From DMER01 sp003451645 (GTDB taxonomy: Bacteria > Pseudomonadota > Alphaproteobacteria > Micropepsales > Micropepsaceae): a stretch of DNA of 55,642 nt. The stretch's first letter is position 1, and every line of letters starts with the position of its first letter. Positions 1 through 7,371 of the stretch are shown here, one piece after another. A program made the position numbers and the translations under genes. The notes below the pieces were generated by a model, which had not been told where the DNA came from, searched no databases, and saw only the letters and a list, made by a program, of their open reading frames with translations. The stretch lies in contig DALYLR010000023.1 of assembly GCA_031976175.1 (NCBI GenBank), forward strand, positions 1 through 55,642, read 5' to 3'.

Positions 1-206
1 CGTCAGAGCGAACCAAATTCATCCTTGCATCCAGGGGGCCGTCCATACATGTCCCTGTAATTCGAGGCTCACCTTGTGACATCAGAAGTTCTCAACGAAA
101 TCTCCAAGCCTCCTTCAAGACAAAAAGCAAGGTCTACGTCATAGTACGAGTGACGCAACACCGAACGTCGTTGGCACTTCGCCACAACGCGAAATGGAGA
201 ACACCG

Positions 207-1271
207 ATGAGCACACAGATTGATGAGGTGAAGCTGGAAGCGCTCGGCGGAAAAGTGCTTGGCGATGTCGCCGGAGCGATGGGCGTGCTGCTGGCCTATA
301 TCGGCGATCAGGCCGGCGTCTACGCTGCTCTGGAGGCGGCCGGGCGCTGCTCCGCGGACGCGCTGGCCAGCCGGCTCGGCCTTAACCCGAAATACGTTCA
401 TGAATGGCTCTCGTCCAACGCCGCTAATGGCTATGTCACCCACCATCCCGAAACGGGCGAGTTCTCACTCACGCCGGAACAGGCCCTTCTGTTCGCCCAC
501 GAGGGTGACCCGGCCTGCATGCAAGGTTTTTTTCAGGCGGTGGTCGCTCAGTTCGAGACCCATCAGAAGGCCGTGGAGACCTTCCGCTCCGGCAAGGGCC
601 GGTCGTGGGGCGATCATTCCGCCTGCACGTTTTGCGGGACCGACCGGTTCTTCCGCCCCGGCTATGAGGCGAATTTGCTGTCGTCCTGGATTCCCGCCCT
701 CGATGGCGTAGAGTCGAAGCTGAAAGCTGGCGCAAAGGTAGCGGATATCGGCTGCGGCCATGGCTCATCGACCATCCTGATGGCGAAGGCCTTTCCGAGC
801 TCGGTCTTTCACGGCTTTGACTTCCATGCGCCGTCCATCGAGGAAGCCCGAAAGAAGGCCCGCGACGCCGGTGTGTCTAACGTGGAGTTCTTCGTGACCT
901 CCGCCAAGGACTATCCCGGAACCGACTATGATTTGGCGTGCATCTTCGACGCCCTGCACGATATGGGCGACCCGGTCGGCGCGGCCGCGCATATCCGCGC
1001 CACGCTGAAACCCGACGGCGCCTTCATGCTGGTCGAGCCGCTGGCGGGGGACACGGTCGCGGACAATCTGCACGCGCTTGGCGCGTGCTACTACGCATTC
1101 TCCACGGTGCTCTGCACGCCGACCTCACTGGCACAGGAGGTCGGGCTGGGGCTCGGCACGCAGGCCGGCCAAAGGCGGCTGACGCAGGTTTTGAATCAGG
1201 CTGGCTTTCCAACAGTGCGCAGGGCGGCCGAAACGGCCACAAACATGGTTCTGGAGGCGCGGCCGCACTAG
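207..1271 (+). CDS. class I SAM-dependent methyltransferase with N-terminal winged-helix domain
   Basis: A 354-residue protein. Residues about 20-90 read as a small winged-helix domain (ALASRLGLNPKYVHEWL), of the kind found in Rv2258c-like methyltransferases. The Rossmann SAM fold starts at about 170, with motif I VADIGCGHG at 178-186 and the acidic loop GFDFH near 203. I chose the ATG at 207 over an in-frame GTG at 150 because GGAGA (196-200) lies six bases upstream. The substrate cannot be read from the sequence; members of this group methylate small molecules, and the helix-turn-helix part is normally a dimerisation module. The gene converges on the regulator at 1306-2853 with 34 bases between the stops, so they are separate units. 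Confidence 0.85.
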   Translation: MSTQIDEVKLEALGGKVLGDVAGAMGVLLAYIGDQAGVYAALEAAGRCSADALASRLGLNPKYVHEWLSSNAANGYVTHHPETGEFSLTPEQALLFAHEGDPACMQGFFQAVVAQFETHQKAVETFRSGKGRSWGDHSACTFCGTDRFFRPGYEANLLSSWIPALDGVESKLKAGAKVADIGCGHGSSTILMAKAFPSSVFHGFDFHAPSIEEARKKARDAGVSNVEFFVTSAKDYPGTDYDLACIFDALHDMGDPVGAAAHIRATLKPDGAFMLVEPLAGDTVADNLHALGACYYAFSTVLCTPTSLAQEVGLGLGTQAGQRRLTQVLNQAGFPTVRRAAETATNMVLEARPH

Positions 1272-1305
1272 CCTCATGCCGGTCGCGCGGAGAAATCGGC
1301 GGCGG

Positions 1306-2853
1306 CTATCGCGGTTCCGGCGAAACCCACGCCGCTGTCTCCACCGCCCGATCGGATGGGACCGGCGCTGCGGTTCCCTCAAGCAGCGCTTCGGCGCGCG
1401 CCTTGAGAGATGCGCATCCGGCCGCGTCGCCCTGCGCCTCGGCGATCTTGGCGAGCGCGAAATACGGGAGCGCCAGCGTCGGATCCAGCCTGATCGCCTG
1501 CGCAAGCGCCTCCTGCTCGGCCCGCGTATCGCCCCTTCCCGCATGCCCCAGCGCGATCCCGCAAAGCCAAAAGGCGTGGCCCGGCAAGTTCGGGCTGATC
1601 GCGATCGCCTGCTTCAACAGCGTGACGCCATCGTCGTGGCCGCCCTTCAAGATCCGGCACCAGCCCAAGGCGGCGCGCGCCTGCGCGTTCGAGCGGTCGA
1701 GTTCGATGGCCCGCTCCAAAACAGGCTCACCCCGGTCCGGCTCGCCGACATCGCAGTAGGCGCAACCCGACCAGCCAAGCACCGCGGAGCGATGCGGATC
1801 CTTGCTGATCCCTTGCGCCGCCAGCTCCAGCACCTGCTGTTTCACCTCCTTGAACGGCTTCCCTGTCAACCCATTCCGCGACGCCAAGCCGGTGATCAGG
1901 GCCTGCATGCTGATCGCCGGGGCATAGTTCGGATCGATGCTCCGGGCGGCGCGAAGATGGCCGATGACCCGGGCGACGCTGGCCTTGTTCCAGCCCTTCC
2001 GGTCGAGCAGCAATTGCGCGCGCCTGAAGTGGAAATAGGCGGTCGGATCGATGCTGGCGTCCGCTTCCAACCTGCGTACTTCGGCGAGCTCAATCTCCGC
2101 GCCGAGCGCGTTGGCGATCTCCAGGATCACCAGGTTCTGCAGGTCGAGGAGGTCCGCGCGATGGCGATCGAGACTGATCGCCGCGAGGATCTGGCCCGTC
2201 TCACTCTCGATCACGCGCGCCGTCAGCCTGACCATGGCGCCGCAGGCGCGCACCGCGCCCGTGACGACATAGCCGACGCCAAGGCCGCGTCCGATCAAAT
2301 CGGGCGCTTCCGGCGCCTGGGGCTGATAGAGGGCCGCAACGCGCGCAATGACCAGAAAGTCCGGCATCCTGGCCAGCTGGGTGGTCAGATCGTCATGCAG
2401 CGCGTCAACGAGAATGGCGCTTGCGGGGTCCGGATCTAGGCAGCGAAACGGAAGCACGATGAGCGAGGTGCGCGGGTGGAGCTCTCTGAGGTTCAGCCCC
2501 TGCCGGATTTCCGCCGCTAGTTCTTCGCTAGCAGCGTCTGCATCGTCTTGCGCGACATCGCCAATGAAACGGAACCCGGACTTGTGGAGGGTCTTGATGA
2601 GCTTCTGGCGGCGCCCGTCATCGCCGAGGGCCTTGCGCGCGGCCATGATGCGGCTCGAGATGGCTTCGTCCGATACGATGCGGCCCTTCCAGATCTTCGC
2701 CACGATCTCGTCTCTGGACACGACGCGGTCGCGTGCATCGATCAACAGCCCGAGCAGGTCGAACACCTGGGGCTCAACCGGTAACACGGCGCCGGAGCAG
2801 CGAAGCTCCCGGCGTCCCCGGTCGTATTCGAAGGTGCCGAACCGTGTGATCAT
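1306..2853 (-). CDS. winged-helix (OmpR/CadC-type) regulator with TolB/FlgO-like and TPR domains
   Basis: A 515-residue cytoplasmic protein. Residues 1-100 form an OmpR-type winged helix (VEPQVFDLLGLLI, SRDEIVAKIWKGRIVSDEAI, KTLHKSGFRFIG). From about 130, LIVLPF begins the TolB/FlgO-like segment commonly seen between such DNA-binding domains and helical repeats. The C-terminal half is TPR-like (DRSNAQARAALGWCRILKG, NLPGHAFWLCGIALGHAGRG). There is no receiver domain and no transmembrane helix, so it is neither a two-component regulator nor a membrane CadC. I use the ATG at 2853, which begins MITRFGTFEYD as these domains usually do; a TTG at 2886 would add eleven residues. No strong ribosome site precedes either. 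The target is unknown. Confidence 0.8.
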   Translation of the reverse strand: MITRFGTFEYDRGRRELRCSGAVLPVEPQVFDLLGLLIDARDRVVSRDEIVAKIWKGRIVSDEAISSRIMAARKALGDDGRRQKLIKTLHKSGFRFIGDVAQDDADAASEELAAEIRQGLNLRELHPRTSLIVLPFRCLDPDPASAILVDALHDDLTTQLARMPDFLVIARVAALYQPQAPEAPDLIGRGLGVGYVVTGAVRACGAMVRLTARVIESETGQILAAISLDRHRADLLDLQNLVILEIANALGAEIELAEVRRLEADASIDPTAYFHFRRAQLLLDRKGWNKASVARVIGHLRAARSIDPNYAPAISMQALITGLASRNGLTGKPFKEVKQQVLELAAQGISKDPHRSAVLGWSGCAYCDVGEPDRGEPVLERAIELDRSNAQARAALGWCRILKGGHDDGVTLLKQAIAISPNLPGHAFWLCGIALGHAGRGDTRAEQEALAQAIRLDPTLALPYFALAKIAEAQGDAAGCASLKARAEALLEGTAAPVPSDRAVETAAWVSPEPR

Positions 2854-2994
2854 TGGCGGCAAGTCTACGCGCGCCAGAGAACACAACCAACCCGATTTGA
2901 GGGGATCGTTGCATTATTTGAAATGGGCACAGGGTCGGCAGGTTCTATGCGGCTTTTCGCGTTATGCGGCTATGCGAAACAGGTTGTTCACAAA

Positions 2995-3150
2995 TTAGAT
3001 CTCCCCGAAGACCCCGGCAGGCTTGCCATGGACCCGGCCTCGTTTGATCCTTCGCATGGCCTCGTCTCCCTGCAAGGTTGCTTTGGCGGTTCGAAGAGAT
3101 TGAAACTCTTTGCCAGGGTCAGTGATGCGTTTGAGCGCTACATGAGGCCT
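2995..3150 (-). pseudogene. remnant of the C-terminus of a DDE transposase (IS6-like)
   Basis: The minus strand encodes FQSLRTAKATLQGDEAMRR followed by IKRGRV. This resembles the conserved C-terminal end of IS6-type transposases (FxSFRTARxTLxGxEAMxMIRKGQ). Only about 50 codons are recognisable and the catalytic region is absent, so this is a scar and not a functional element. It lies just left of the direct repeat that brackets the TetR/MAPEG/dehalogenase module. The assignment rests on reading the motif by eye. Confidence 0.45.
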
Positions 3151-3197
3151 GGGTGCCAAGGCGGCAGAAAAGGCCGATGGACCTCCCGGCCATGGTG

Positions 3198-3264
3198 TGA
3201 CCAATCCGTGGCCAGGACCGTCGCTGCGGGCGGTGATAAACTGAAATGGCGCGCCGGTGAGGAT
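3198..3264. repeat. direct repeat, left copy, with tRNA 3'-end-like sequence
   Basis: This 67-base stretch recurs at 6581-6648 in the same orientation with a handful of mismatches and one single-base gap. Both copies begin TGACCAATCCGTGGCCAGGA and end in TGGCGCGCCGG followed by GAGGAT. That terminal part is the reverse complement of a tRNA-Arg-type acceptor end plus part of the T-arm. In this copy the T-arm similarity stops after GGAT. Nothing else between 2854 and 3351 looks coding apart from the transposase remnant. Confidence 0.75.
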
Positions 3265-3351
3265 GAAACTGGGAACCGGTTTGTCCTCGTTATAAAACCG
3301 CTTTTCTAATCTTAAACGCTGACCGCAAAACTGTACGACGTGACAGCAAGC

Positions 3352-3380
3352 TTGACATTCGTCACCGCTCGGTGAAGAAT
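3352..3380 (+). promoter_or_regulatory. promoter with TetR operator copy 1 (leaderless start)
   Basis: TTGACA (3352-3357), a 17-base spacer and AAGAAT (3375-3380) form a promoter. Its expected start point is the A of the ATG at 3387. The palindrome TCACCG-CT-CGGTGA (3362-3375) fills the space between the two hexamers. The same palindrome recurs before the MAPEG gene and before the oxidoreductase gene, which suggests autorepression plus control of the neighbouring module. Confidence 0.7.
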
Positions 3381-3386
3381 GCTCTT

Positions 3387-3971
3387 ATGTCGCGCCAGAT
3401 CGCCTATGACCCGTTTCATGTCCGCCAGTGCCTCCTGCGCCAGTTCTGGGCGCAAGGGTATGCCGGCACATCGCTGAGCCGGCTTGAGGAGGCCTCGAGG
3501 CTTGATCGACGCCAGCTTTACAATGGCCTGGGCGACAAGCGCGCCATGTTCCTTCAAGCGCTTGACGACTTCCAGGAGATGGCAGGGAGGCGCTTCCTCA
3601 GTCCGCTTGAAGCGCCGACCGCGGGACTTTCCGAGATTCGAAACCTGTTGGAGACGTTCGCCTCACTCGCCGCCAGCGGGGATGGCCAGCTTGGCTGTTT
3701 CATTTGCAGCACGTCTCAGGAAGAGATTGCGGGCGACGCCAACGTGAAGCGCCGCATCGAAAGCTATTTTGATCGGATAGAGGCGGCATACCGGAACGCG
3801 CTGATGTGCGCCACGGAACGAGGCGAGATCGCGCTTAAGCCGGACGAGGCCGAGAGTCTGTCTGCGTTCCTTTTTGGCGTTCACGTGAGCATGTCGGTGC
3901 TTGCCCGCGCCGGGCAACCGGCGGCGCGCATCCGGGCGCTCGCCAATCAGGCGCTGCGGGCAATTGCATGA
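3387..3971 (+). CDS. TetR/AcrR-family repressor of the adjacent detoxification module
   Basis: A 194-residue protein. The helix-turn-helix lies at about 28-50 (TSLSRLEEASRLDRRQLYNGLGDK), and an all-helical ligand and dimer domain follows. A GTG at 3372 is in frame, but it lies inside the operator and upstream of the predicted transcription start, so I start at the ATG at 3387, which would give a leaderless mRNA. Copies of the palindrome TTCACCG-NN-CGGTGAA sit at its own promoter, before the MAPEG gene (3987-4002) and before the oxidoreductase/hydrolase pair (4538-4553). It is therefore probably an autoregulated repressor relieved by a small hydrophobic or electrophilic ligand. The ligand is not predictable from the sequence. 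Confidence 0.85.
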   Translation: MSRQIAYDPFHVRQCLLRQFWAQGYAGTSLSRLEEASRLDRRQLYNGLGDKRAMFLQALDDFQEMAGRRFLSPLEAPTAGLSEIRNLLETFASLAASGDGQLGCFICSTSQEEIAGDANVKRRIESYFDRIEAAYRNALMCATERGEIALKPDEAESLSAFLFGVHVSMSVLARAGQPAARIRALANQALRAIA

Positions 3972-3976
3972 AACTT

Positions 3977-4005
3977 TTGACCATTTTTCACCGACCAGTG
4001 AATTT
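3977..4005 (+). promoter_or_regulatory. promoter region with TetR operator copy 2
   Basis: The palindrome TTCACCG-AC-CAGTGAA (3987-4002, one mismatch between arms) lies eleven bases after the start of a TTGACC hexamer (3977-3982), the same geometry as operator copy 1. A weak -10 would fall at about 4000-4006. The MAPEG gene begins 100 bases downstream, so this transcript has a leader, unlike the repressor gene. Confidence 0.65.
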
Positions 4006-4105
4006 ATGGACGCGGAGCCTCAGAGCGGACAGTCCGGAACCAAAATTGAATATTCATGCCGCGAGATGCGGCCAGAGTAAGACCTAACAACGAAAGGGGA
4101 AATCC

Positions 4106-4504
4106 ATGACTGCAATAACTGCTTTGAGCCTGTTTGCAATCCTGACAATGACGATCATTACGTTCGAGATCATTTATACCTATGCCGCACGCGGCTTTGG
4201 CTTCGGGTTTTCATCGAACCGCCCGCAGGTGGAGCTGTCGAAATTCGAAACGCGAATGAAGCGCATCCTGCAAAATCATACTGAAAGTGCAGCCTATGTC
4301 GTTCCAACGCTCGCGGCTGTTCATCTGTCCGGCCTGAGCGGGGCAAACATCGAGCTTGCGGCGCTTCTTCTGATCGCGGGGCGCGCCGCCTATGCACTCC
4401 TCTATTACACGGGCGTGCCATTCATCCGCATTCCGGCTTTCTCGCTGGCGTCCCTTTCAACGCTGTACCTCGCCGTGTCCGTGCTGATTCACACACTGGG
4501 CTGA
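4106..4504 (+). CDS. MAPEG-family membrane protein
   Basis: A 132-residue polytopic membrane protein. The family signature is clear: RMKRILQNHTESAAYVVP (MAPEG proteins carry R-x-x-N-x-x-E at this place) and GRAAYALLYYTGVPFIR near the C-terminus. Four hydrophobic helices are visible, at about 5-28, 62-78, 82-98 and 108-130. MAPEG proteins are glutathione-dependent transferases or peroxidases of the inner membrane, although many bacterial members are uncharacterised. AAGGGGA (4094-4100) supports the ATG. Operator copy 2 upstream and its place between the TetR gene and two xenobiotic-type enzymes suggest induction with them. Confidence 0.85.
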   Translation: MTAITALSLFAILTMTIITFEIIYTYAARGFGFGFSSNRPQVELSKFETRMKRILQNHTESAAYVVPTLAAVHLSGLSGANIELAALLLIAGRAAYALLYYTGVPFIRIPAFSLASLSTLYLAVSVLIHTLG

Positions 4505-4536
4505 GGGATCGTCTCTGAAAGCAAGTCGTCACTCTA

Positions 4537-4554
4537 TTTCACCGCCCGGTGAAG
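4537..4554 (+). promoter_or_regulatory. TetR operator copy 3
   Basis: The perfect palindrome TTCACCG-CC-CGGTGAA (4538-4553) lies in the 63-base gap between the MAPEG stop and the oxidoreductase start. It is the most symmetrical of the three copies and immediately precedes the Shine-Dalgarno sequence. A bound repressor would block initiation or early elongation into the oxidoreductase/hydrolase pair. Confidence 0.75.
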
Positions 4555-4567
4555 AAAGGAAGATCAA

Positions 4568-5701
4568 ATGGCGAGACACGTTCAATTCTCCGCGCTGGGC
4601 GGGCCTGAGGTGTTGGAATTCATCGATGCGGAAACCCCGCCGCCAGGGCCGGGCGAGGTGCAGATCGCGATGAAGGCGGCGGGGCTGAACCGCGCCGAGT
4701 TGCTGTTCATGGCCGGCGCTTATCTGCTGCCGCCCGTTCCGCCCTCGCGCCTCGGCTTTGAAGGCGCGGGCGAAATTGTCGCTGCCGGCTCCGGCGTCAC
4801 GCCCTTCAAGCCGGGGGCCCGGGTCGCCATCACCCCCGCGTTCAAGCAGGACGCCTACGGCGTGCTCGGCGAGGTGATCAACATCCCCGCCCGCGCATTG
4901 GAGCCGATACCCGAAAGCGTCAGCTATCGCGACGCCGCCGCATTCTGGATGGCGTTCGGCACCGCTTATGGCCTTCTCGTCCAGTGCGGCGGGCTCAAGG
5001 CCGGCGCCGGTCAAACCGTTCTGCTCAACGCCGCCAGTTCAAGCGTTGGCACGGCGGCGTTCCAAATCGCCCGCGCCAATGGCGCAACCGTGATCGCGCT
5101 GACGCGCACCGAAGCGAAAGTCGCGGCGCTGAAAGCGGCGGGTGCGGATCATGTGATCATCACGGCGGCGGAAGACGTCGCCGCGCGCGTGCGGGAGATA
5201 ACGGGCGGCAAGGGCTTCGATATTGGCTGCGATGCGGTAATCGGCGAGGGCCTCGGCCCATTGGCGGAGGCAGCCGCCCGCGATGCGACCATCGTCGTCT
5301 ACGGACTTCTCTCAGGCGCGTTGGGGCCGATCCCGTTCGGACCAATGGTCACGCAAGGCGTCAAGCTCGCAGGCTTTCACCTCGCCTGGTCGATGCTCGA
5401 TGTCCCCGAGCGGCGAAAGGCGGCCGTATCGCACCTCGTTGAAGGTCTCGTCTCCGGCGCCTACCGGCCGGTCATCGACCGCGCCTTCCCGTTTGAGCGC
5501 ATCCGCGAGGCCTATGCCTATCTCGCCGCGAACAAGCAGGTCGGAAAATTATCGTCGAATTTTGATCCAACTCTGTGTTTGAAAGGATACTCCCATGCGC
5601 AAAGTCAAAAGCCCAACCGAGATCGTCAAAGCCAACGCCGCACGGCTGCGAAAAAAACTGAAGCTGGACGCGCGTTACCCCTTCACCAGCCGCTTCTTTG
5701 A
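4568..5701 (+). CDS. MDR-family zinc-independent quinone/alcohol oxidoreductase, probable C-terminal frameshift
   Basis: A medium-chain dehydrogenase/reductase with a GroES-like N-terminal half and a Rossmann domain beginning VLLNAASSSVG (151-161). The zinc-binding residues of classical alcohol dehydrogenases are absent, which points to the quinone-oxidoreductase branch. The usual family ending is GKIVV plus a few residues. Here the frame leaves that pattern at AAAA (5545-5548) and continues as 50 low-similarity residues that overlap the next gene by 107 bases. Adding one A would give VGKIIVEF and a stop at 5563-5565, a 332-residue protein ending 29 bases before the next ATG. The annotated tail is therefore probably a single-base deletion or a sequencing error. 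AAGGAAG precedes the ATG. Confidence 0.8.
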   Translation: MARHVQFSALGGPEVLEFIDAETPPPGPGEVQIAMKAAGLNRAELLFMAGAYLLPPVPPSRLGFEGAGEIVAAGSGVTPFKPGARVAITPAFKQDAYGVLGEVINIPARALEPIPESVSYRDAAAFWMAFGTAYGLLVQCGGLKAGAGQTVLLNAASSSVGTAAFQIARANGATVIALTRTEAKVAALKAAGADHVIITAAEDVAARVREITGGKGFDIGCDAVIGEGLGPLAEAAARDATIVVYGLLSGALGPIPFGPMVTQGVKLAGFHLAWSMLDVPERRKAAVSHLVEGLVSGAYRPVIDRAFPFERIREAYAYLAANKQVGKLSSNFDPTLCLKGYSHAQSQKPNRDRQSQRRTAAKKTEAGRALPLHQPLL

Positions 5702-6557
5702 GACGCCCATGGGCGTGATGCACTATGTCGATGAAGGCGCGGGCGATGTGGTGCTGGCGCTACACGGCAACCCGACCTGGTCGTTCCTTTATCGAGACTT
5801 CATCGCCGAATTGTCGAAATCCCATCGAGTGATCGCGCCCGACCATATCGGCTTCGGTCTCTCGGAAAAGCCGCGCGACGAGGCGTTCTATTCCATCGAC
5901 GGTCATATCCGCAACCTCGAAGCGCTGGTGACCGCATTAGACCTCACCAACATCACCCTCATTATGCAGGACTGGGGCGGGCCGATTGGACTCGGCATGG
6001 CGGCGCGTCATCCGCGCCGCATCAAGGCGCTCGTCATCCTCAACACCTTCGGCTTTTATCCGCCGGCCGACAATCTCGATCCGGAAAACCTCAAACTGCC
6101 GGCGCCGCTGCGCCTGATGCGCACGAAAAGCATCGGCGACTTTCTGGTTCGCCGGCTTGGATTCTTCGAGCGCGTCGCGATGCCGACAGCGGTCGCGAGC
6201 GGCAAGCGCTGGAAGGCGGTGCGGCATGCCTATACCGGCGTGTTCGAACGTCATGCCGACCGCGCCGGCGTCATGGCGTTTCCGCGTCTCATTCCGACGA
6301 CGACCCGGCACCCGACCGCGCGCCTGATGATCAATGAGACCGGCCCGTTCCTCGATCAGTTCAAAGGGCCGGCGTGCGGCTTCTGGGGCGTCAAAGACCC
6401 GTTTTTTCCGATCGAGGCTCTGCACGCCTGGAAAAAGCGGCTGCCGCAAGCAAGCTTCACCGAACTTCCGCACGCCAAACACTACATCCAGGAGGACGCG
6501 CCGGAAGTTATCGTCCCGGCCTTGGATAAGTTCCTCGCGAACCCCTTGGCGCGCTAG
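5595..6557 (+). CDS. haloalkane-dehalogenase-like alpha/beta hydrolase
   Basis: A 320-residue alpha/beta-fold hydrolase with the haloalkane dehalogenase layout. HGNPTW at 57-62 gives the oxyanion and halide-binding Asn59. QDWGG at 125-129 gives the nucleophile Asp126 and halide-binding Trp127. Asp268 in VKD is the likely acid and His296 in AKHYIQED the catalytic base. An aspartate nucleophile instead of serine argues against an ordinary esterase. There is no signal peptide, so it is cytosolic. GAAAGGA precedes the ATG. It follows the MDR gene in the unit headed by operator copy 3, so a plausible pathway is dehalogenation to an alcohol that the MDR enzyme then oxidises. Epoxide hydrolase is the main alternative. 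Confidence 0.82.
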   Translation: MRKVKSPTEIVKANAARLRKKLKLDARYPFTSRFFETPMGVMHYVDEGAGDVVLALHGNPTWSFLYRDFIAELSKSHRVIAPDHIGFGLSEKPRDEAFYSIDGHIRNLEALVTALDLTNITLIMQDWGGPIGLGMAARHPRRIKALVILNTFGFYPPADNLDPENLKLPAPLRLMRTKSIGDFLVRRLGFFERVAMPTAVASGKRWKAVRHAYTGVFERHADRAGVMAFPRLIPTTTRHPTARLMINETGPFLDQFKGPACGFWGVKDPFFPIEALHAWKKRLPQASFTELPHAKHYIQEDAPEVIVPALDKFLANPLAR

Positions 6558-6580
6558 CCCATACGAGCAACTATTCAGCC

Positions 6581-6648
6581 TGACCAATCCGTGGCCAGGA
6601 CCGCCGCCGCCCGCCGTGATAAACTGGAAATGGCGCGCCGGAGAGGAT
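6581..6648. repeat. direct repeat, right copy
   Basis: Second copy of the repeat at 3198-3264, in the same orientation and about 3.4 kb away. Between the copies lie exactly the TetR, MAPEG, MDR and dehalogenase-like genes with their three operators. The repeat runs directly into the tRNA 3'-end remnant on the minus strand. No integrase gene is present in the window. Confidence 0.75.
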
Positions 6649-6657
6649 TCGAACCGC
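6631..6657 (-). pseudogene. 3'-terminal remnant of a tRNA gene (tRNA-Arg-like)
   Basis: Read on the minus strand, this is GGTTCGAATCC, CTCTCC, then GGCGCGCCA: a T-loop, the 3' side of a T-stem and an acceptor end with CCA, closest to tRNA-Arg of the GCGCCGG type. No matching 5' half follows. The 5' T-stem would pair at only three of five positions, and I could not fold a cloverleaf from the next 90 bases. It is the kind of tRNA tail left by integration at a tRNA 3' end. Confidence 0.55.
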
Positions 6658-6728
6658 GACTTTTCGTTGACTGCCACCATTCGGCAGGGGGCACGCCTTA
6701 CAAACTCGCTTGTCCATACGCCACCCCC

Positions 6729-6756
6729 TTGACACCGGCCCGTGTTTTGGAATAAT
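6729..6756 (+). promoter_or_regulatory. promoter of the second TetR gene with candidate operator
   Basis: TTGACA (6729-6734), a 16-base spacer and AATAAT (6751-6756) predict a transcription start at about 6763, one base before the ATG. ACACCGGCCCGTGT (6732-6745, 12 of 14 positions symmetrical) lies between the hexamers, and ATAAT-CACC-ATTAT (6752-6765) overlaps the -10 and the start codon. Either could be the operator of this repressor. Confidence 0.6.
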
Positions 6757-6763
6757 CACCATT

Positions 6764-7366
6764 ATGCCAAAACAAGTCGACCATGAGCTTCAGCGCCAAA
6801 GTATCAGCCAAGCAGCCCTCAGTGTCATCGCGGCGCAAGGGCTGGAGGCTGCACGGTTGCGCGATGTCGCCGAAGCCGCCGGTGTTACCACGGGCGCGGT
6901 GACGCACTATTTCGACGGCAAGGATGCGATGCTGGAGGCGGCCCTCGACGAGATCGTCCGGCAAATGATTGCCGAGATGGATGCGGCCTGGGATGGGCCA
7001 ACGCAGGATGTGGGGGCCTTTATCGACTCCGCCGCTCAGTTCCTGCCAATTGATGCCGAAGGGTTGCAGGGCTGGCGCATCTGGTTTGCCTTTTGGGGCC
7101 GCGCGATTGTCGATGAGCGCCTGCGCGCCAAACACCGCGCTTACTACGCCACCTTTGCGGCGCGCACGGATGAGGCCTTGCGCGCGGCGTTTCCGGGGCT
7201 CACGCGCGCCACCGCTCGCAGCCTCGCCGACGCAATCATTGCCGCCATCGATGGCCTGGGCGTACGCGCCACTTTGGAGCCCGATGCCTGGCCGCCCAAG
7301 CGCCAGCGCGCGGCCTTGCGCCTGCTGTTGGACCCCATGCTCACCCATGCGACCAGAGGAGAGTGA
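6764..7366 (+). CDS. TetR/AcrR-family transcriptional regulator
   Basis: A 200-residue protein with helix-turn-helix RLRDVAEAAGVTTGAVTHYF at 31-50 and a helical ligand domain. The frame is open back to 6710, but that extension is antisense to the tRNA remnant, and the promoter predicts a start essentially at the ATG at 6764, so I use that. The protein ends at TGA 7364-7366, five bases before the PhyH dioxygenase ATG, with that gene's Shine-Dalgarno inside its last codons. The two are therefore translationally linked, and the regulator probably controls the dioxygenase and itself. Confidence 0.85.
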   Translation: MPKQVDHELQRQSISQAALSVIAAQGLEAARLRDVAEAAGVTTGAVTHYFDGKDAMLEAALDEIVRQMIAEMDAAWDGPTQDVGAFIDSAAQFLPIDAEGLQGWRIWFAFWGRAIVDERLRAKHRAYYATFAARTDEALRAAFPGLTRATARSLADAIIAAIDGLGVRATLEPDAWPPKRQRAALRLLLDPMLTHATRGE

Positions 7367-7371
7367 CCGCC

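Noticed and set aside
2923..3309. Open frame of 128 codons on the plus strand left of the TetR module
   Set aside because: It crosses the direct repeat and the transposase remnant on the other strand, has no ribosome site and has no protein-like pattern.
6631..6725. Complete tRNA gene at the right repeat
   Set aside because: The 5' acceptor strand and a paired T-stem are missing, and no cloverleaf folds from the adjoining bases.
6571..6762. Minus-strand frame containing VAVRILSGAP
   Set aside because: This string is the typical translation of a tRNA 3' end and not a protein; I call a tRNA remnant instead.
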